A stretch of 64,000 bases of DNA from Allium sativum (GCA_030737875.1 CM060911.1:89672599-89736598), one strand, 5' to 3'. Positions 34,126 through 46,615 are shown, numbered from the stretch's first letter. Program-made: numbers and translations. Notes: a model not told the origin generated them from the letters alone.

Positions 34126-35157
34126 GATAGAAATAGGAAAATTTCTATAGTAGGATTAATTTCTTTATCTGATTATGGAGTTAAGACTTTTTCTGATTCT
34201 GGTATTTTGATTTTGTAATCGATACTCTGCACTTTAATACTAGTTTTATTTCTGAATTCCGCTGTAGGCTCAGACCCATAAGGGTTATGGCTCATCTGCT
34301 TGAGATTAAGGTTTGAGGGATATCTGTGTTAGGCGTCAAATATGAAGCATATATTCTGAGTTTTTGTGGGATATGATTTTATCATGCTTAGCTTCCTAAG
34401 AATCATTAAGGAACCTGATCTGTATTAGTAGTCTGTAAATATCTTAATAATTCTGGTTTCCAGTTTTGACATTGTCTAAAGAAGGTAATCCTCTGAGTGT
34501 CAATCTGATATTGATTTCGGTCTTTGGGGTTGATACTTAGGGGAATTATTTTCTCAACCAATGTCTAATGGGAACCAAGTCTTCGTTCCATCTGTACTCG
34601 CTTCCATCACTAGACTCTATCCTATCGATCGAGTGTTCGACTTATAGATAGGAATCCTAATGGGTGTAAACATGTGTTTGAGACATGTTATGTTTGATGG
34701 TTGCTAGTGGATGCAAGTGGTTGCTAGTGGTTGCTCGTGGACGCATATACACACACTAGGCACTAGGTCGGCTCGAAAACACTCTCATACTGAATATGGA
34801 TGTGTGAGCATTTTCAATTTTTGGTGGATGCAAATTGATTGACTCAGCACATGGATGTTGCATATGACTGAATGGTTGTGCACTCATATAGAAATGATAT
34901 GTATCGAGTAGGAAAATTTCATACATGTTGGACTCATGGCACTGGCATAATTCGCATTAAGGAGGTCAACTGAATCAGTGGACCACCTGATCTTTGCATT
35001 AGATAAGGAACATATACACACACTTTTGCATATGTTCATACAACATTAGAAGTTTTCTAAGGACAATGGATGCTTGTGGATGATGGTTGAGTAGATGGGT
35101 GATTGGATGGTAGGACACATTGTTCTTAACTTGAAGATTTCGAGGACGAAATCCTCT
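34126..35157 (+). other. Element B internal region after gag, non-coding
   Basis: About 1 kb where an autonomous element would carry protease, reverse transcriptase, RNase H and integrase. None of their motifs is present on either strand. The corresponding segment in D (9105-9809 and 38715-39022) is colinear, so the loss of pol predates both insertions. Around 34690-34740 TGGTTGCTAGTGGATGC-type words repeat. Confidence 0.8.
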
Positions 35158-35170
35158 AAGGAGGGGAGAA
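35158..35170 (+). promoter_or_regulatory. Polypurine tract of element B
   Basis: AAGGAGGGGAGAA directly before the 3' LTR start TGTAACACCCC. Confidence 0.88.
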
Positions 35171-38100
35171 TGTAACACCCCGTATTTTCTGTAAACATAA
35201 GAGTTAAAAATCAAGGTATCATTAATTTTTAGGAGAAGAAATATGGGAAACGGGTTGCGCCATTGTGTTCATCTCGGAAAAATACGCAAAATAGAGTCCG
35301 AATTTGCGTAAATCGGAGTCCGTATGAAGAAGATATGGACGAACGAAGTTATGCAGAAAAACCGGAAACATGCCAGAATACACTGGCGCACTTGTGAAGT
35401 GCGCCAGTACAAAAATACACTGGCGCACCTGCCAAGTGCGCCCATACAAATCCAGCACTGAATTCTAGAGTGTTCTGAGGTGACGTGTCTTCTTTTGAGT
35501 GGCTGGATGATGTGTATTCGAGCTGTACGATTCTGATGACTTCTGGACTGATCTGAAGGCTCTAAATCACCCTATTCTCCTATTAAAACACCCCCAAACC
35601 TCACTTTCTCTCCACACAACTTCATTCTGCCTATACTCTGCCTTTATTCTAACTAAAACAAAAAAATGGCGTCGCTACTCTGCTGGAATCAAAACTACAA
35701 GATAATCAACATCAGCCTAAGCAACTCAATTCAAACTAGAGATTAAAGTTTCTGCAAAGATTCTACAACAAGTTAAAGTTCTTTCTTTAATCCAATCAAG
35801 GCAAGTACAGTTATTTTCCGCTATAAACGTTAATTCTGATTTTGACATGAATTGTGAATCTGAATCTGAGACTGTATATCTGTCAGATCTGTTTTTCTGT
35901 GACTGTTCTGTATCCCTTTCTGCTTCCTTTCTGTTTCTATAGCCAGGCTACCATGAGCCTGTGCCTAATCTCATAAGAGATTAACATATGAACGCAAATT
36001 TTGGGACAAAAAATGAATGATGCGAAATTTGACAAGGCTGATTTGAACATATGACTTTAGATCCGAGGCATAAAATATATTTACATATGACTTGGGATTA
36101 GATGTATGAATTTGACTGTAAACATGTAACTTATATATGTTGTGTACGTTGTAATCTAGATCTTTAACTAATTAGAGAAATGAACATATGTTATTTAGAT
36201 CTGTAATTAATTAGAAAAGTAAGCATATGTTGTAAACTAGTTTTAAACCTATGCATATTCTGTGATAAAAGAAGAGAGGAACCATTGTAAGATTACTTAT
36301 GATTTGAGACTTTGGAAAAAATGCAGATAAAAGTCAAGACCTAATTTTTAGGAGATATAATTTAAAGATTTAGATTGTTGGGTATATTTTGCATAATGAT
36401 TCATAAGTTGAAAGAAGAAGGATATGGAAACTTAGGTGTAAAGATTTACATTAATTAGGATATCTATTATTGTGATCACACCTAAATAGGGATTCTTGGA
36501 TATATGGCATGCATTGAAATTAATGGTTATATTTGGTATAATTTATATGTGAATCTGCTGTAAAATGCTAGTTTAACAAAAATTGGAACATATGTTATAT
36601 GTCCACATTCTGTGCTATGTAACTTTATGCAAACATGGAGTATATGTTCATCATGAAAATTATGTAGGCATATGAATTTAGGCCTAATTTATGACTAGGC
36701 AAGGCATGTAAATAGAACCTTTAGAAATATTAGATTTTCTAAGTCTGCTAGTTTGCCAAGTTGCCTAAACAGCTAGTTTTGTTATATTGCCTAGACTGCT
36801 AATTAGATTGAAATGCCAAATCTGTTAAATTTGTCTGTTGAGATGCCTAACCTGTTATATGCCAAAATCTGCTAAGTTGCTAAATCTGTTAAATCCGTTA
36901 TGTCATATAATCTGGAAAATCTGCTATCTGCTAAAATCTGTTATCTGCTGTGTTGATATAATCATCCTGTTATAGATATAATCTGAATTGGCATATATAT
37001 ATTGGGCATGCGCATAAACGGTAAATTATTAATTAATTGGCCGCAAAGATAAACATGGCTAACTCGAGGTTAGAATAAGTTTGCGGCGTAATTCTGCCCG
37101 GAACTGCCCGGCACATCCAGTGGCCGCAAACAATAGGTTCTAATGTGAGAAGTTAGTCATAACCTGCTTAAGACACGAGGTTAGGTCTGGCTTTTGGCAG
37201 AAGTCTGCCCGGAACCGCCCGGCCCATCCAGCGGCCACAAGCTAGCGACCTAATGTGAGAGGTCTAGGCATTAATAATTAATTAATGCAAATCTAAGATA
37301 AGAATGACATCTAAAACGTATTGGGGAAAATAGGGATAAACCAACATGATTAATAGGTGTAGTAAACCCGTCCATGAATCTGTAGGCCCAATACAATGTT
37401 AGACAAATCTGAAAAATATGTACATCTAATCCGTTAGTCTGAAAACTTGTTAACTTAATTTGTGAACTAGTAAATCTGAATTCTGTATGTCTGAACTTGT
37501 AAACAAGTTAAACTGAAATCTGTTAGTCTGGGGACACAAGTTTAGGAGGGAAATTACTTGTGTCATCTGTTGTTTGGGACCCATATTAGTCAGTAACCCT
37601 TTCTGGTATCAAAACTTTGACCCAACAGTAAGTAGGGTCCGGGCACGCTTACTGAACTAATTATAAGAGGTTCATTCTGATAATGGCGAGGGGTGTTGAT
37701 GGTGCGTTCCAACCGGGTCATGTGCGTGCATGGATCCCGGTCTGCCTCTGAGGATGTAAGATGCCGTGACATCTGTAAATAGGTCTGTGCCTATTGGTTG
37801 TCACTTTAGGGAGTGATACACCCTACTGTGGGGCCGACACAGAATATTTATGTATTAGGGAGCCGATCGCTTGGGGTAGGGTTTTAGGGTACACTTAGTT
37901 CTGTCTGTTTCTGTTGGTACCGTCTATTTCTGTTGGGTGGTAACACCTGCCTGTTTCTGTGTGGTACCGTCTGTTCGGGAGGTAAAGGCCCATTACTAGT
38001 GTACACCTAATTCTACATTTTGTTTCCGTAGGGATTAATCTGTTTCTGAATCTGTCTGTTTCCGATCGGGTAGTAAAGGCCCATTATTAGCATCCTGTTT

Positions 38101-38709
38101 CTGTTAAATTATTCTGTACCCGTTTCCATTTTAGTTTAGACATTAGGGTGACACCTAATTCTGTTATACTAGTATTAGTGCAGAGACCTGTAAAGCAATA
38201 GTCTATGTCATTTTGTTCTTCTGTTATATCTGCTATACCTGTTACAGTTATCTCTCATCCAGTTTTATGTTCATGTCATATTATTATTATCTGTTCATAT
38301 GCTGAAAGTCACTGGACTTGCCAGACTTTTTGTCTGACCCTTGTTGTTTCGCCTCCTTTCTTCCGTTCCCCCCTGGTTATCCAAGGAGGGAATACTTTAG
38401 CTTGATCCGGATTTCTCTCTGCTTGAAGTGCTTAAAGTATGGCTTGGCTCTGTATAGCTCCCATTCTATGGCGATTATGATTATAAAACATGCATTTTGA
38501 AGGCTTTTGTACAAGACTGATATTTGTACTTGAATTCTGAGATTTGAAAGGATGTAACCATATTGATTTCTGTTTCTACTGTAATAAAGTTAAAAAATTT
38601 CAAGTACTGTTTTATCTATCTTGTAAGTTTCTGTTCTGTTTACTAAAATGCTCCACCAAAGCTAAGGCATTTCCTTTGTGAGTGACCTTAACGGAGGTGG
38701 GGTGTTACA
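35171..38709 (+). repeat. 3' LTR of element B
   Basis: Uninterrupted copy, TGTAACACCCC to GGGTGTTACA. It provides the empty-site reference for the Helitron insertion. It contains perfect 12-bp arms ACTGGCGCACTT/AAGTGCGCCAGT (35382-35408), the hairpin pair (37070-37253) and an AATAAA at 38583-38588. It is followed by the TSD TTAAC. Confidence 0.95.
37070..37253 (+). other. Paired hairpin module in the B 3' LTR
   Basis: Same two units as at 31403-31586. Unit two has one arm change (GCTTTTGGC against GCCACAAGC), leaving a single mismatch. Confidence 0.85.
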
Positions 38710-38714
38710 TTAAC

Positions 38715-39022
38715 CTTATTAGAAATATTCAGATATTTACAGATTACCGGTACATATGAGATTACCGAACTAAGCATGATAAAAACCAGAATGTAAGCGT
38801 CCTACTTGACGCCTAACACATATATCTCTCAATCTCCAATCTATCACAAACAGATGAGTCCTAACCCTTAGGGGTTTGAGTCTACAGCGGAATCAGGAAC
38901 AATTCTTGTATTAAAGTGCAGAGTATCGATTACAGAATCAAAATGCCAGAATCAGAAAGAGTTTTAACTCAAAAATCAGATAAGAAAATTAAACCTTCTA
39001 CATAAATTTTCTTATTTCCACC
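38715..39022 (-). other. Element D internal sequence after gag, non-coding
   Basis: Reverse-orientation counterpart of 34126-34470 in element B. It is joined to 9804 when element B is removed. No ORF of note. Confidence 0.75.
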
Positions 39023-39955
39023 CTATTTACTAGTCACTTGAGCATTCTCCTGTCCTCCAAAATTGGGTTCTACCCTCTGCCCTTGCCCTCGTTTCTTCGG
39101 GCAGTCCCTAGTGAAGTGTCCCATCTCACCACAGTTGAAGCAAGTGCCCTTCCTTTTTCTGCAATACTTGTTCAGATGAGTCGAGCTTCGACAAGTAAAG
39201 CACTTTTTCTCCTTCTTATCTTCAGACTTCTCATCCTTCTTTTGTGTTTCTTTTTTGGGCCGTGCTTTCTTATTCTGTGGTTCTTCCTTCTTTGTCTCTT
39301 TCTGGCCCTTGTCTTCCTCGTGCAGTAGTGCCATGTCCACCAATTTCTCGTAAGTCACTCCCATGGGTACATGGGTCATGGCTAGGCTGTGTAGTGGCTC
39401 GTTCAATCCTTTAACAAAGCGGAGAGCCCATTTATGCTGAGTGTTAACTAAATCTAGTCCGAACCTAGCCAGTTGGTTGAACTGGTTGACGTATTCCTTG
39501 ACCGTCATACTTCCTTGCTTAAGAGATAAGAACTTTTCCAATTATAGACTTCGTTCGGCTTGCGAGAGGAATTTCGTCTCAAACCTTGTTCTGAAATCCA
39601 TCCATGTTTCAACTGGCCTCTCGGCATTAGTGACTTCCCACCAGTAGGATACTTTGTCTTTGAGCAACCATACCGCCAACTGTACCTTTTGCCTATCGTC
39701 CACCTCGAAGATAACGAACAGATCCTCGGTTTCTTTAAGCCAGTTCCTCGCTTCTACGAATGATTCAGTTCCCTTGTAATACTTTCCACCCATGGCCCTA
39801 AAGTCTTTACAGATCTTTGATAAAGCAATTGCACGAGGAGGGGGCGGAGGAGGGGGATCATTTGCTGGACCTGCGGCGACGGTCCTAGCTGCACGGTATT
39901 GATGAAACCAACCGGGTACATGAACACCCTCTGGTATCTCAGATGCTTCAGACAT
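39023..39955 (-). pseudogene. gag: Gag of element D, with one nonsense codon
   Basis: Colinear with the intact B gag, from MSEASEIPEG to CFTCRSSTHLNKYC and CFNCGEMGHFTRDC. The first zinc knuckle keeps its cysteines and histidine, and both knuckles are complete. A TAA after SQAERSL (at about 39542-39544) splits the frame into 137 and 172 residues; B has CAA (Gln) there. Element A has TAG at the same codon. The final residues differ from B and extend to VTSK. Otherwise there is no frameshift. Probably dead unless the stop is read through. Confidence 0.92.
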
Positions 39956-40120
39956 GCTAAAACGAAAAAGGAAAGATTCAATACAAAAAGGACTGAAGGA
40001 AAGATATATGGTTCTTGCGGATTATGTTTTTCAAAATAAGCTTTACTTTTGAAAATACTTCCTTTTAAACCCTTTTTGAAAATAGTTTTCAAAAACTTCT
40101 ATCTAATCTGGTAACCTTCA

Positions 40121-40132
40121 TCTCTGATACCA
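40121..40132 (-). promoter_or_regulatory. Primer binding site of element D (initiator Met tRNA)
   Basis: The minus strand reads TGGTATCAGAGA beside the 5' LTR, one base off the B site. Confidence 0.85.
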
Positions 40133-40134
40133 AG

Positions 40135-43100
40135 TGTAACACCCCCACCTCCGTTAAGGTCACTTACAAAGGGAATGCCTTAACTTTGATGGAGAATTTT
40201 AGTAAACAGAACAGAATATTACAAGACAGATATAAAAATAATACTTGAAAAACTTTATAACTTTATTGCAGCGGACAGAAATCAATTTGGTTACAACTTT
40301 ACCAAAAACTCAAGTACATATATATCAGCCTTGTTCAAAAGCCATCAGAGTACAAAACTTTAAAATCATAATCCCCACCAAAGATGCAAGAAAAAGACAA
40401 GCCATACTTTAAGCACTTCAAGCAGGAAGAAAGATCCGGATCAAGCTAGAGTATTCCCTCCTGGAAAACCTGTGGGGGGGGGAACGGAAGAAAAGAGGCG
40501 AAACAACAAGGGTTAGACATAAAGTCTGGCAAGTCTAGGGACTTTCAGTTATGAACAGATAATAATGTCATGGCATGCAAATAAAACTGGATGAGAGATA
40601 ACAGGAAACATGAATAACAGATATACTTAGGTTAAACAGAAGAAACATGATGATATTACTTTTCACTTCTCTGCACTAATACTAGTATAACAGGATTAGG
40701 TATTACCCTAATGTCTAAACAGAAACAGAAACCGAATAATGGGCCTTTACCATCCTAATAGAAGGTACAGAAACATAATGCTAATAATGGGCCTTTACCA
40801 CCCGAACAGAAAGTAAAGAAGCAAAATGCTAGTAATGGCCCTTTACCACACGAATAGAGACAGAAACAGAAACAGAATAATCCATACGGAAACAGAATGT
40901 TAGAATTAGGTGTACACTAGTAAATGGGCCTTTACCACCTGAACAGACGGTACCATGCAGATAGGAGTTGCCACCCAACAGAAATAGACGGTACCAACAG
41001 AAACAGACAGAACCGAGTGTACCCTAAAACCCTACCCCAAGCGATCGGCTCCCTAAACATAAATACCCTGTGTCGGCTCCACAATAGGGTGTATCACTCC
41101 CTAAAGTGACAACCAATTGGCACAGGCCTATTCACAGATGTCACAGCGTCTTACATCCTCAGAGGCAGACCGGGATCTATGCACGCACATGACCCGGTTG
41201 GAACGCACCATCAATAGCCCTCGCCATTATCAGAATGAACCACTTATAATTAGTTCAGTAGGCGTGCCCGGACCCTACCTACTGTTGGGTCAAAGTTTTA
41301 ATACCAGAAAGGGTTACTGACTAATATGGGTCCCAAACAACAGATGACACAAGTAATTCCCCTCCTAACCTTGTGTCCCCAGACTAACAGACTCCAGATT
41401 AATTTGTTTACAAGTTCAGACATATAGAGTTCAGGTCAACTAGTTCACAGATCAGAAAATCAAGTTAATAAGTTTTCAGACTAATGGATCAGACATACAG
41501 ATTTAACATATTTACAGGCTTGTCTAACTTTGTACTGGGACTACAGATTCATGAAACGGGTTTATCAACTTTATTAGTCCAGTTGGTTTAACCATATCCA
41601 CCCAACACGTTTTAGACATCATATTTATCTCAGATTTTCATTAAATATTAATGCCCAGACCTCTCACATTAGACTGACAATTTGCGGCCACTGGTTAGGC
41701 CGGTTGGTTCCGGGCAGATTTCTGCCACAAATTGAGTCTAACGTCGGGTTTCAAGCATGTTATGACTAACTTCTCACATTAGAACCTATTGTTTCCGGCC
41801 ACTGGATGTGCCGGGCGGTTCCGGGCAGGATTACGCCGCAAACTCATTCTAACCTCGAGTTAGCCATGTTTATCTTTGCGGCCAATTAATTAATAATTTA
41901 CCATTTATAACCATGGCTAATATACATGTCAATTATTCATAACTATAGCTAATTCTGATTATGTCAATAACAAACTAAATATATCAACTCAGCAGGTAAC
42001 AGATTTCGCAGATTAGGCGACTTAACACATTTAGCAGATTAAACAATTTAGCAGATTTAGCATATAACGGATTAGGTATTTTCAGCAGACTTAGCAGATG
42101 ACGGATTTAGCAGATGAACAGATCTAGCAGATTAGGCAATATAGCAGAACTAGCAAATAGGCAATATAAAAGATTTAGCAAATAACAGATTAGGCAATTT
42201 AACGGATTTAGCAGATAACAGATTTAGAAGATTATATATATCTAAAACTCTATTTACCTATCTTGCCTAGTCATAGATTTAGCCTAAACTTACTTGCCTA
42301 AATCAAGGTCATAATTCCTAATACAATATATGCCCCAAATCTTAGCCTTAATATTCCCATTTACAGTTCATGTCAAAACTAGATTTAATATTCTAGTTTA
42401 CCATTTTTGTCCAAGACTAATATGCATGTAAATCATTCTCTATCATAGCCAATTCAAATTATGCCAACATATTTATAAACTTAATTTAGCTACGCCTAAT
42501 GTTTCAACAAGTTCTCTAAGTACTCATGAAATGGCCCTAGCAAAAAGGAATAGGAGATAAGAACAAGAAAGAATTGGCATGAAATAATGAACCAAATACA
42601 ATGATAATGGCCCCACTAGGCTCGATGTACATAGTACTGAATGGGAATAAACTAGCAAAGTTACATACTAAATATGAGATCTAGTATCATTAAGGGAATA
42701 GGCGTAAGAAACTAACTACAATAGTCATGGGCGACAAATCACAATAGTTTCTTATTCAATGTCATAGGCAATAGTCTCATAGTCATAGGCAATAATCTTA
42801 TAGTCATGAATCACAGTCATAGGCAATAGTCTCATAGTCAAGAATCATAGTCATAGGCAAAAGTTTCATGTCCAATTATGCATTATTCATTATTTGTCCC
42901 AAAATTTAACGTTCGTTCATTAATCTCTTATAAGATTCGGCGCAGGCTCGTAATAGCCTGGCTATAAAACAGAAAGAAGAAAGTGATACAGAATAAGATA
43001 GATCTAAATAGAACAGAACAAACATAACCACATATTAAGATTTACAATTCATGTCACAGTCATAATTAACGTTTATATCGGAAAATAACTGTACTTTCCT

Positions 43101-43710
43101 TTCGTGGCTAAAGAAATGGATTATAAATCGAATTTGATGCAGAAACGCTGATTAATCTTCTTCGATTGTTGTTGCAGCTCTAAACTTTAATTTGAATTGT
43201 GAATGAACACTTGAGATTAGATTTAGAGGCGGCGGCTCGGGTTTAAGAGAGAGTTTGATAGCATAATGGTGTCATAGACAATATTCTATGAATTAGGGTT
43301 AGGTTAATCACATATTTATAGGAGTAGAGAGTGTTTCAGAAGCATTAGATCACCCTAGAAGCCATCAGGTCCGTCCAGCACATCAAAAATAATCATTAGA
43401 ACTCTTTAGAACCCTGTGCAAGTTTCTTGCTCGACATGGGCGCACTTCTCAAGTGCGCTAGTGTATTTTTGTGCTAGCGCATTTCACAAGTGAGCCAGTG
43501 CATTTTGGCCTGTTTCCGGTTTTTCTGGCTAACTTCGTTCGTCCATATGTCCTTCATACGGTATCCGTTTTACGCAAACTCGTTCTATATCTCAAGCAGA
43601 ATTTCGAGATGAACGCAATGGCGTAACCTGTTTCCCTTAATTCTTCTCCTAAAAATTAAGTATACTTTAATTTGTTACTTATACGTTCACGGAAAATACG
43701 GGGTGCTACA
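40135..43710 (-). repeat. 5' LTR of element D
   Basis: Partner of 5545-9090. It holds the hairpin pair at 41669-41852, a TATA box near 43312-43321, GCGCACTT palindromes near 43435-43505 and a 9-G run at 40474-40482. It is followed by the TSD GAATT (43711-43715). Confidence 0.93.
41669..41852 (-). other. Paired hairpin module in the D LTR, right copy
   Basis: Unit one: TTAGAC/GTCTAA outer arms and AATTTGCGGC/GCCACAAATT inner arms. Unit two: TTAGAA/TTCTAA outer arms (intact here, decayed in the left copy) and GTTTCCGGC/GCCGCAAAC inner arms with one mismatch. Confidence 0.82.
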
Positions 43711-43715
43711 GAATT

Positions 43716-44006
43716 AGATTGGAAGAAATGCAAACAAAAAAAGAAATAAATAAATGAAAAAAAGAAGGAAAATTAAAAGTAAAAGTGGCATGATTTTTTT
43801 TCTTGTCTTAGAGATTATAATATCAATATGTGATACACAATCAACTAATCAAGAATTTTATCTATATACAAGTACAAGAAAACAATAGGAAAATAAAAAG
43901 AAATAAAAGAAAATTTGGCTAGATTTTATTTTTTAAACAAAATCAAACAAAAAGAAAAAAACTAACACGGATCAAAAATTAAATAAATAATCAAATTCAA
44001 TTGTTA
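43716..44006 (-). other. Element C internal domain, 5' end, non-coding
   Basis: A-rich sequence that continues 5539 when D is removed. It leads to the primer site. No coding potential. Confidence 0.75.
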
Positions 44007-44026
44007 CCTCCCCGACAACGGCGCCA
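44007..44026 (-). promoter_or_regulatory. Primer binding site of element C (tRNA-Asp type)
   Basis: The minus strand reads TGGCGCCGTTGTCGGGG, beginning 6 bases inside the 5' LTR. This form is typical of Athila-like elements using aspartate tRNA and differs from the initiator-Met site of A, B and D. Confidence 0.8.
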
Positions 44027-44032
44027 AAAACT

Positions 44033-44950
44033 TGATCGTTGCTTCCCTATGGATTAGAAAAGCGCGATTTATGAAATAATACTGCGAGCGCACAGATCTT
44101 GTAGAATGCGGGTCAAATCACAGGGAGGTAAATTAAATTAAATTATTTATATAATTTCTTGGGCGAGTTAGATGAAGCTTGAGGATTGATTTTGAAAAAA
44201 AGTAAAACTATTATTGAATTGAGTACAAATCTGAATCTAATCAAATCTGTGTTTAATCCAATTAACCTAAGGAAGCAGTAAAAAGAACAGAAATTGAAAT
44301 TGCAGAAATTAAAAATAACAAATAGGAATTGAAATTAGGATTACCGCTGAATCTAATCAGACGGTCAATCACTGATGAAAAGAAGTGCAAAATACAACTA
44401 GTGCTCTACCAAACCTAATTGTGTAGATGGCACTAGTTGCTAAGAAAATAAAAAATATAGAAAAATAAAAGAGAACTAGAAACTTTATTAATGGAGAAGA
44501 AGAGAAAATAGGATGGTGGCTACAATGATATTACAAGGGTATTTATAGCAGATAACCAAACCCTAACCCTAATTACAAATGGGCCTAGCCATTTCATCAC
44601 AAATTGGTTTACAATGAGAATCTCAAATGGGCCTTAGTTAAATCTATTAAATTTTTGGCCTTTCTTCTTTTCCTCTTGGTTCTTTGACAGGCCTCCCTTG
44701 ATTTGAGATGTGCATGGCCTTTTTATCAATTGTTTTCTTGTCCAACAGCAACTAGATGTGAGATCTTCATCTACAATTCTTCAAAATGTAAATATATAGC
44801 AATCTGATCTCTATTTCTCTACTTTTCTGATTGCATGCGGGCTGGGTTGGAATATCTGTAAAAGTGACAAAACAATACCCAAGTAATATTTATTTATGTA
44901 CAAAAGATAAGATATAAGAGCATAAAATAAACACATTTCTATGTTAATCA
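44033..44950 (-). repeat. 5' LTR of element C
   Basis: On the minus strand it starts TGATTAACATAG and ends ..CGATCA. It is followed on the right by the TSD GTAAC at 44951-44955. It matches 455-1371 over its length. Confidence 0.93.
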
Positions 44951-45294
44951 GTAACTTCCCACCAATAGGAAGCTTCGTCTTTGAGCAACCACACTGCTAG
45001 CTGTATCTTTTTCATGTCGTCAACTTCGAAGATAACGAATAAATTTTCAGTCTCCTTCAGCCAGTTCCTCGCTACCACAAATGATTCAGTTCCATAAAAG
45101 TCCTTTCCTCTCACAGCCTTGAAGTCTCTACACGTCTTAGCGAAAGTATTTCCACGAGGAGGAGGAGGAGGAACCGCTGCTACTGTGGGAGGAGGAATGT
45201 CTGCTGGGTCCGCACTATTGGCCCTAGCCTCTAGGTACCTTCGGAACCAGCCAGGTATCGGTACTCCTTTTGGATGGTTAAGATCTCCAGACAT
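44951..45294 (-). pseudogene. gag: N-terminal part of gag of element A, split by element C
   Basis: It starts MSGDLNHPKGVPIPGWFRRYLEAR, has a longer Pro-rich segment than B, and runs RNWLKETENLFVIFEVDD to EASYWWEVT, where element C begins. The continuation is at 454-1. The ATG matches the B and D gag starts. The protein diverges clearly from B and D, so A is a separate subfamily. Confidence 0.92.
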
Positions 45295-45463
45295 GTTGGA
45301 ACAAAAATTAAAGTATTCAAGACAAAAGGATAGAGAGATAGTGCATATGGCTTTGGGGAATTATGCCTTTAAAAAAACAACGCTTTTTCTTGAAAAAGAA
45401 TGCTTATTTAAACTTCTTTTTGAAAATAGTTTCAAAATCTTTTATCTAGTCTGGTAAATCTGT
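45295..45463 (-). other. Element A leader between primer site and gag
   Basis: Short 5' leader matching 33058-33222 of B in layout. No other feature is visible. Confidence 0.7.
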
Positions 45464-45475
45464 GCTCTGATACGA
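45464..45475 (-). promoter_or_regulatory. Primer binding site of element A, one mismatch
   Basis: The minus strand reads TCGTATCAGAGC beside the LTR, the initiator-Met site with G-to-C at its second base. Confidence 0.8.
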
Positions 45476-45866
45476 AGTGAAACACCCCACCTCCATTAAG
45501 GTCACTCACAAAGGGAATGCCTTAACTTCGGTGGAGCTTTATAAGTAGAAGTCACAGATAAAACACAAGACAGATATATAAATACATATATAAGCAGTGG
45601 AAAAAAAACAGACTTTTATTTCATAAATATGTGTTTATACAAAACATTTCCATAATTGTCTCATAACAACTTCCAACACATTACATCATCATTTCAGCCT
45701 TGGTTATTAAATAAAGAAGCATAAAACATAATAAAAGTTGCATAAATCCCCATAGAACATGTCCAAAACACCATAGCCAAGGAAAGAGAGTCCAAACCAT
45801 ACATCTACTATCTTGAAGCATGCAAAGAGTCTGACTAAGCTAGGTTGTTTCCCACCTATGGACCTT

Positions 45867-45882
45867 GGGGGGGGGGGGGGGG
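45867..45882 (+). repeat. Homopolymer of 16 G
   Basis: The same spot has 11 G in the left D LTR (5882-5892), 9 G in the right D LTR (40474-40482) and 6 C in the B LTRs on the sense strand. It is a length-variable C tract in the element RNA. Confidence 0.9.
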
Positions 45883-46615
45883 AACGGAAGAAAGAAGACG
45901 ATAGAAAAATAAAGTCAGACATATAGCCTAGTAAGTCCAGTGACACTTCAGCATGAGAATAAGAAAAAGGGAATGATAGGTATAAGCTGGAGATAGATAA
46001 GTATCATAAACTAAGATAAAGCAGTTTGCACTAAATATACTATCACACCCCACACTATATCTCTGCACCTACTTGCATTGTCTCAACTGGCACCCCATGA
46101 TTAGGGTGAAGTGATCCCCTTTCTAAAGATCAGCTCCTACTTGCAAAATCATATGTGTCATACGACCCCCAGTGATTGTAGATACCTATGTTGGTGCCAC
46201 CATGGGGTGTATCAAGTCCAATGGTGGCGGCCCGACACAATTCTAGAATGCATTGGTTATACTACTGGTACCCAGTGTCCTGTTTGTCTGCTCCGAAGTG
46301 TGTGCATGCCCGCATTCCATTAGAACCCACACTGCCTCACCAACCGCCATCGCTTTTGACCGCTTACAATCAGCCCAAAAATTGTGTCCCACCCTGCCTA
46401 GTTTCAGGGTACCATGATACCAAATTGGGTTACTGCTGAAATGGGTCCCCACTATTAGGGGTTTCTAGTCAAATGTTAAGTGGTTAAGTGTCTGTATTTA
46501 CCTAACCCACCCATCAATTTAATTAACATGTTGAATTGGTTAAATGTTTTAGTTAACTTAACCCTACCATCCTGACTTGTCTATCCTTAGCTTTTTAAAG
46601 CACCGACCACTCACA

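Larger units (their letters stand above)
9810..38709 (+). mobile_element. Element B: gag-only LTR retrotransposon (TR-GAG type), young, carrying the Helitron
   Basis: The 5' LTR (9810-9963 continuing at 29658-33043) and the 3' LTR (35171-38709) are both about 3.54 kb and nearly identical by eye. The TSD is TTAAC (9805-9809 and 38710-38714). The initiator-Met-type primer site TGGTATCAGAGC is at 33046-33057, an intact gag at 33223-34125 and a polypurine tract at 35158-35170. The internal domain is only about 2.1 kb and encodes nothing but gag. Such elements (TR-GAG) need the enzymes of an autonomous gypsy partner. Near-identical LTRs and an open gag indicate a recent insertion. Confidence 0.94.
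5545..43710 (-). mobile_element. Element D: gag-only LTR retrotransposon (TR-GAG type), nested and split by B
   Basis: LTRs at 5545-9090 and 40135-43710 (about 3.55 kb) read TGTAACACCCC inward on the left and end in TACA on the right. The TSD is GAATT. On the minus strand the initiator-Met-type primer site (TGGTATCAGAGA) lies beside the right LTR, followed by gag (39955-39023). A polypurine tract lies beside the left LTR. The interior (38710-40134 plus 9091-9809) has gag but no pol. Element B interrupts it at a TTAAC target. The LTR pair is more diverged than that of B, and gag has one nonsense codon, so D is older than B. Confidence 0.92.
455..44950 (-). mobile_element. Element C: non-autonomous LTR retrotransposon (LARD-like) with Athila/Tat-type signals, nested
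   Basis: LTRs at 455-1371 and 44033-44950 are about 0.92 kb each. They begin TG and end CA, except that the left copy has mutated its terminal CA to TA. They are flanked by the 5-bp TSD GTAAC. On the minus strand a tRNA-Asp-like primer site (TGGCGCCGTTGTCGGGG) lies 6 bases inside the right LTR, and a purine tract (AAGTGTGGGGGTATT) abuts the left LTR, which fixes the orientation. Without the later insertion of D, the internal domain is only about 4.5 kb. It shows no gag, protease, reverse transcriptase or integrase, so it would need another element's proteins. The LTR pair differs clearly more than the LTR pair of B, consistent with an older insertion. Confidence 0.9.
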
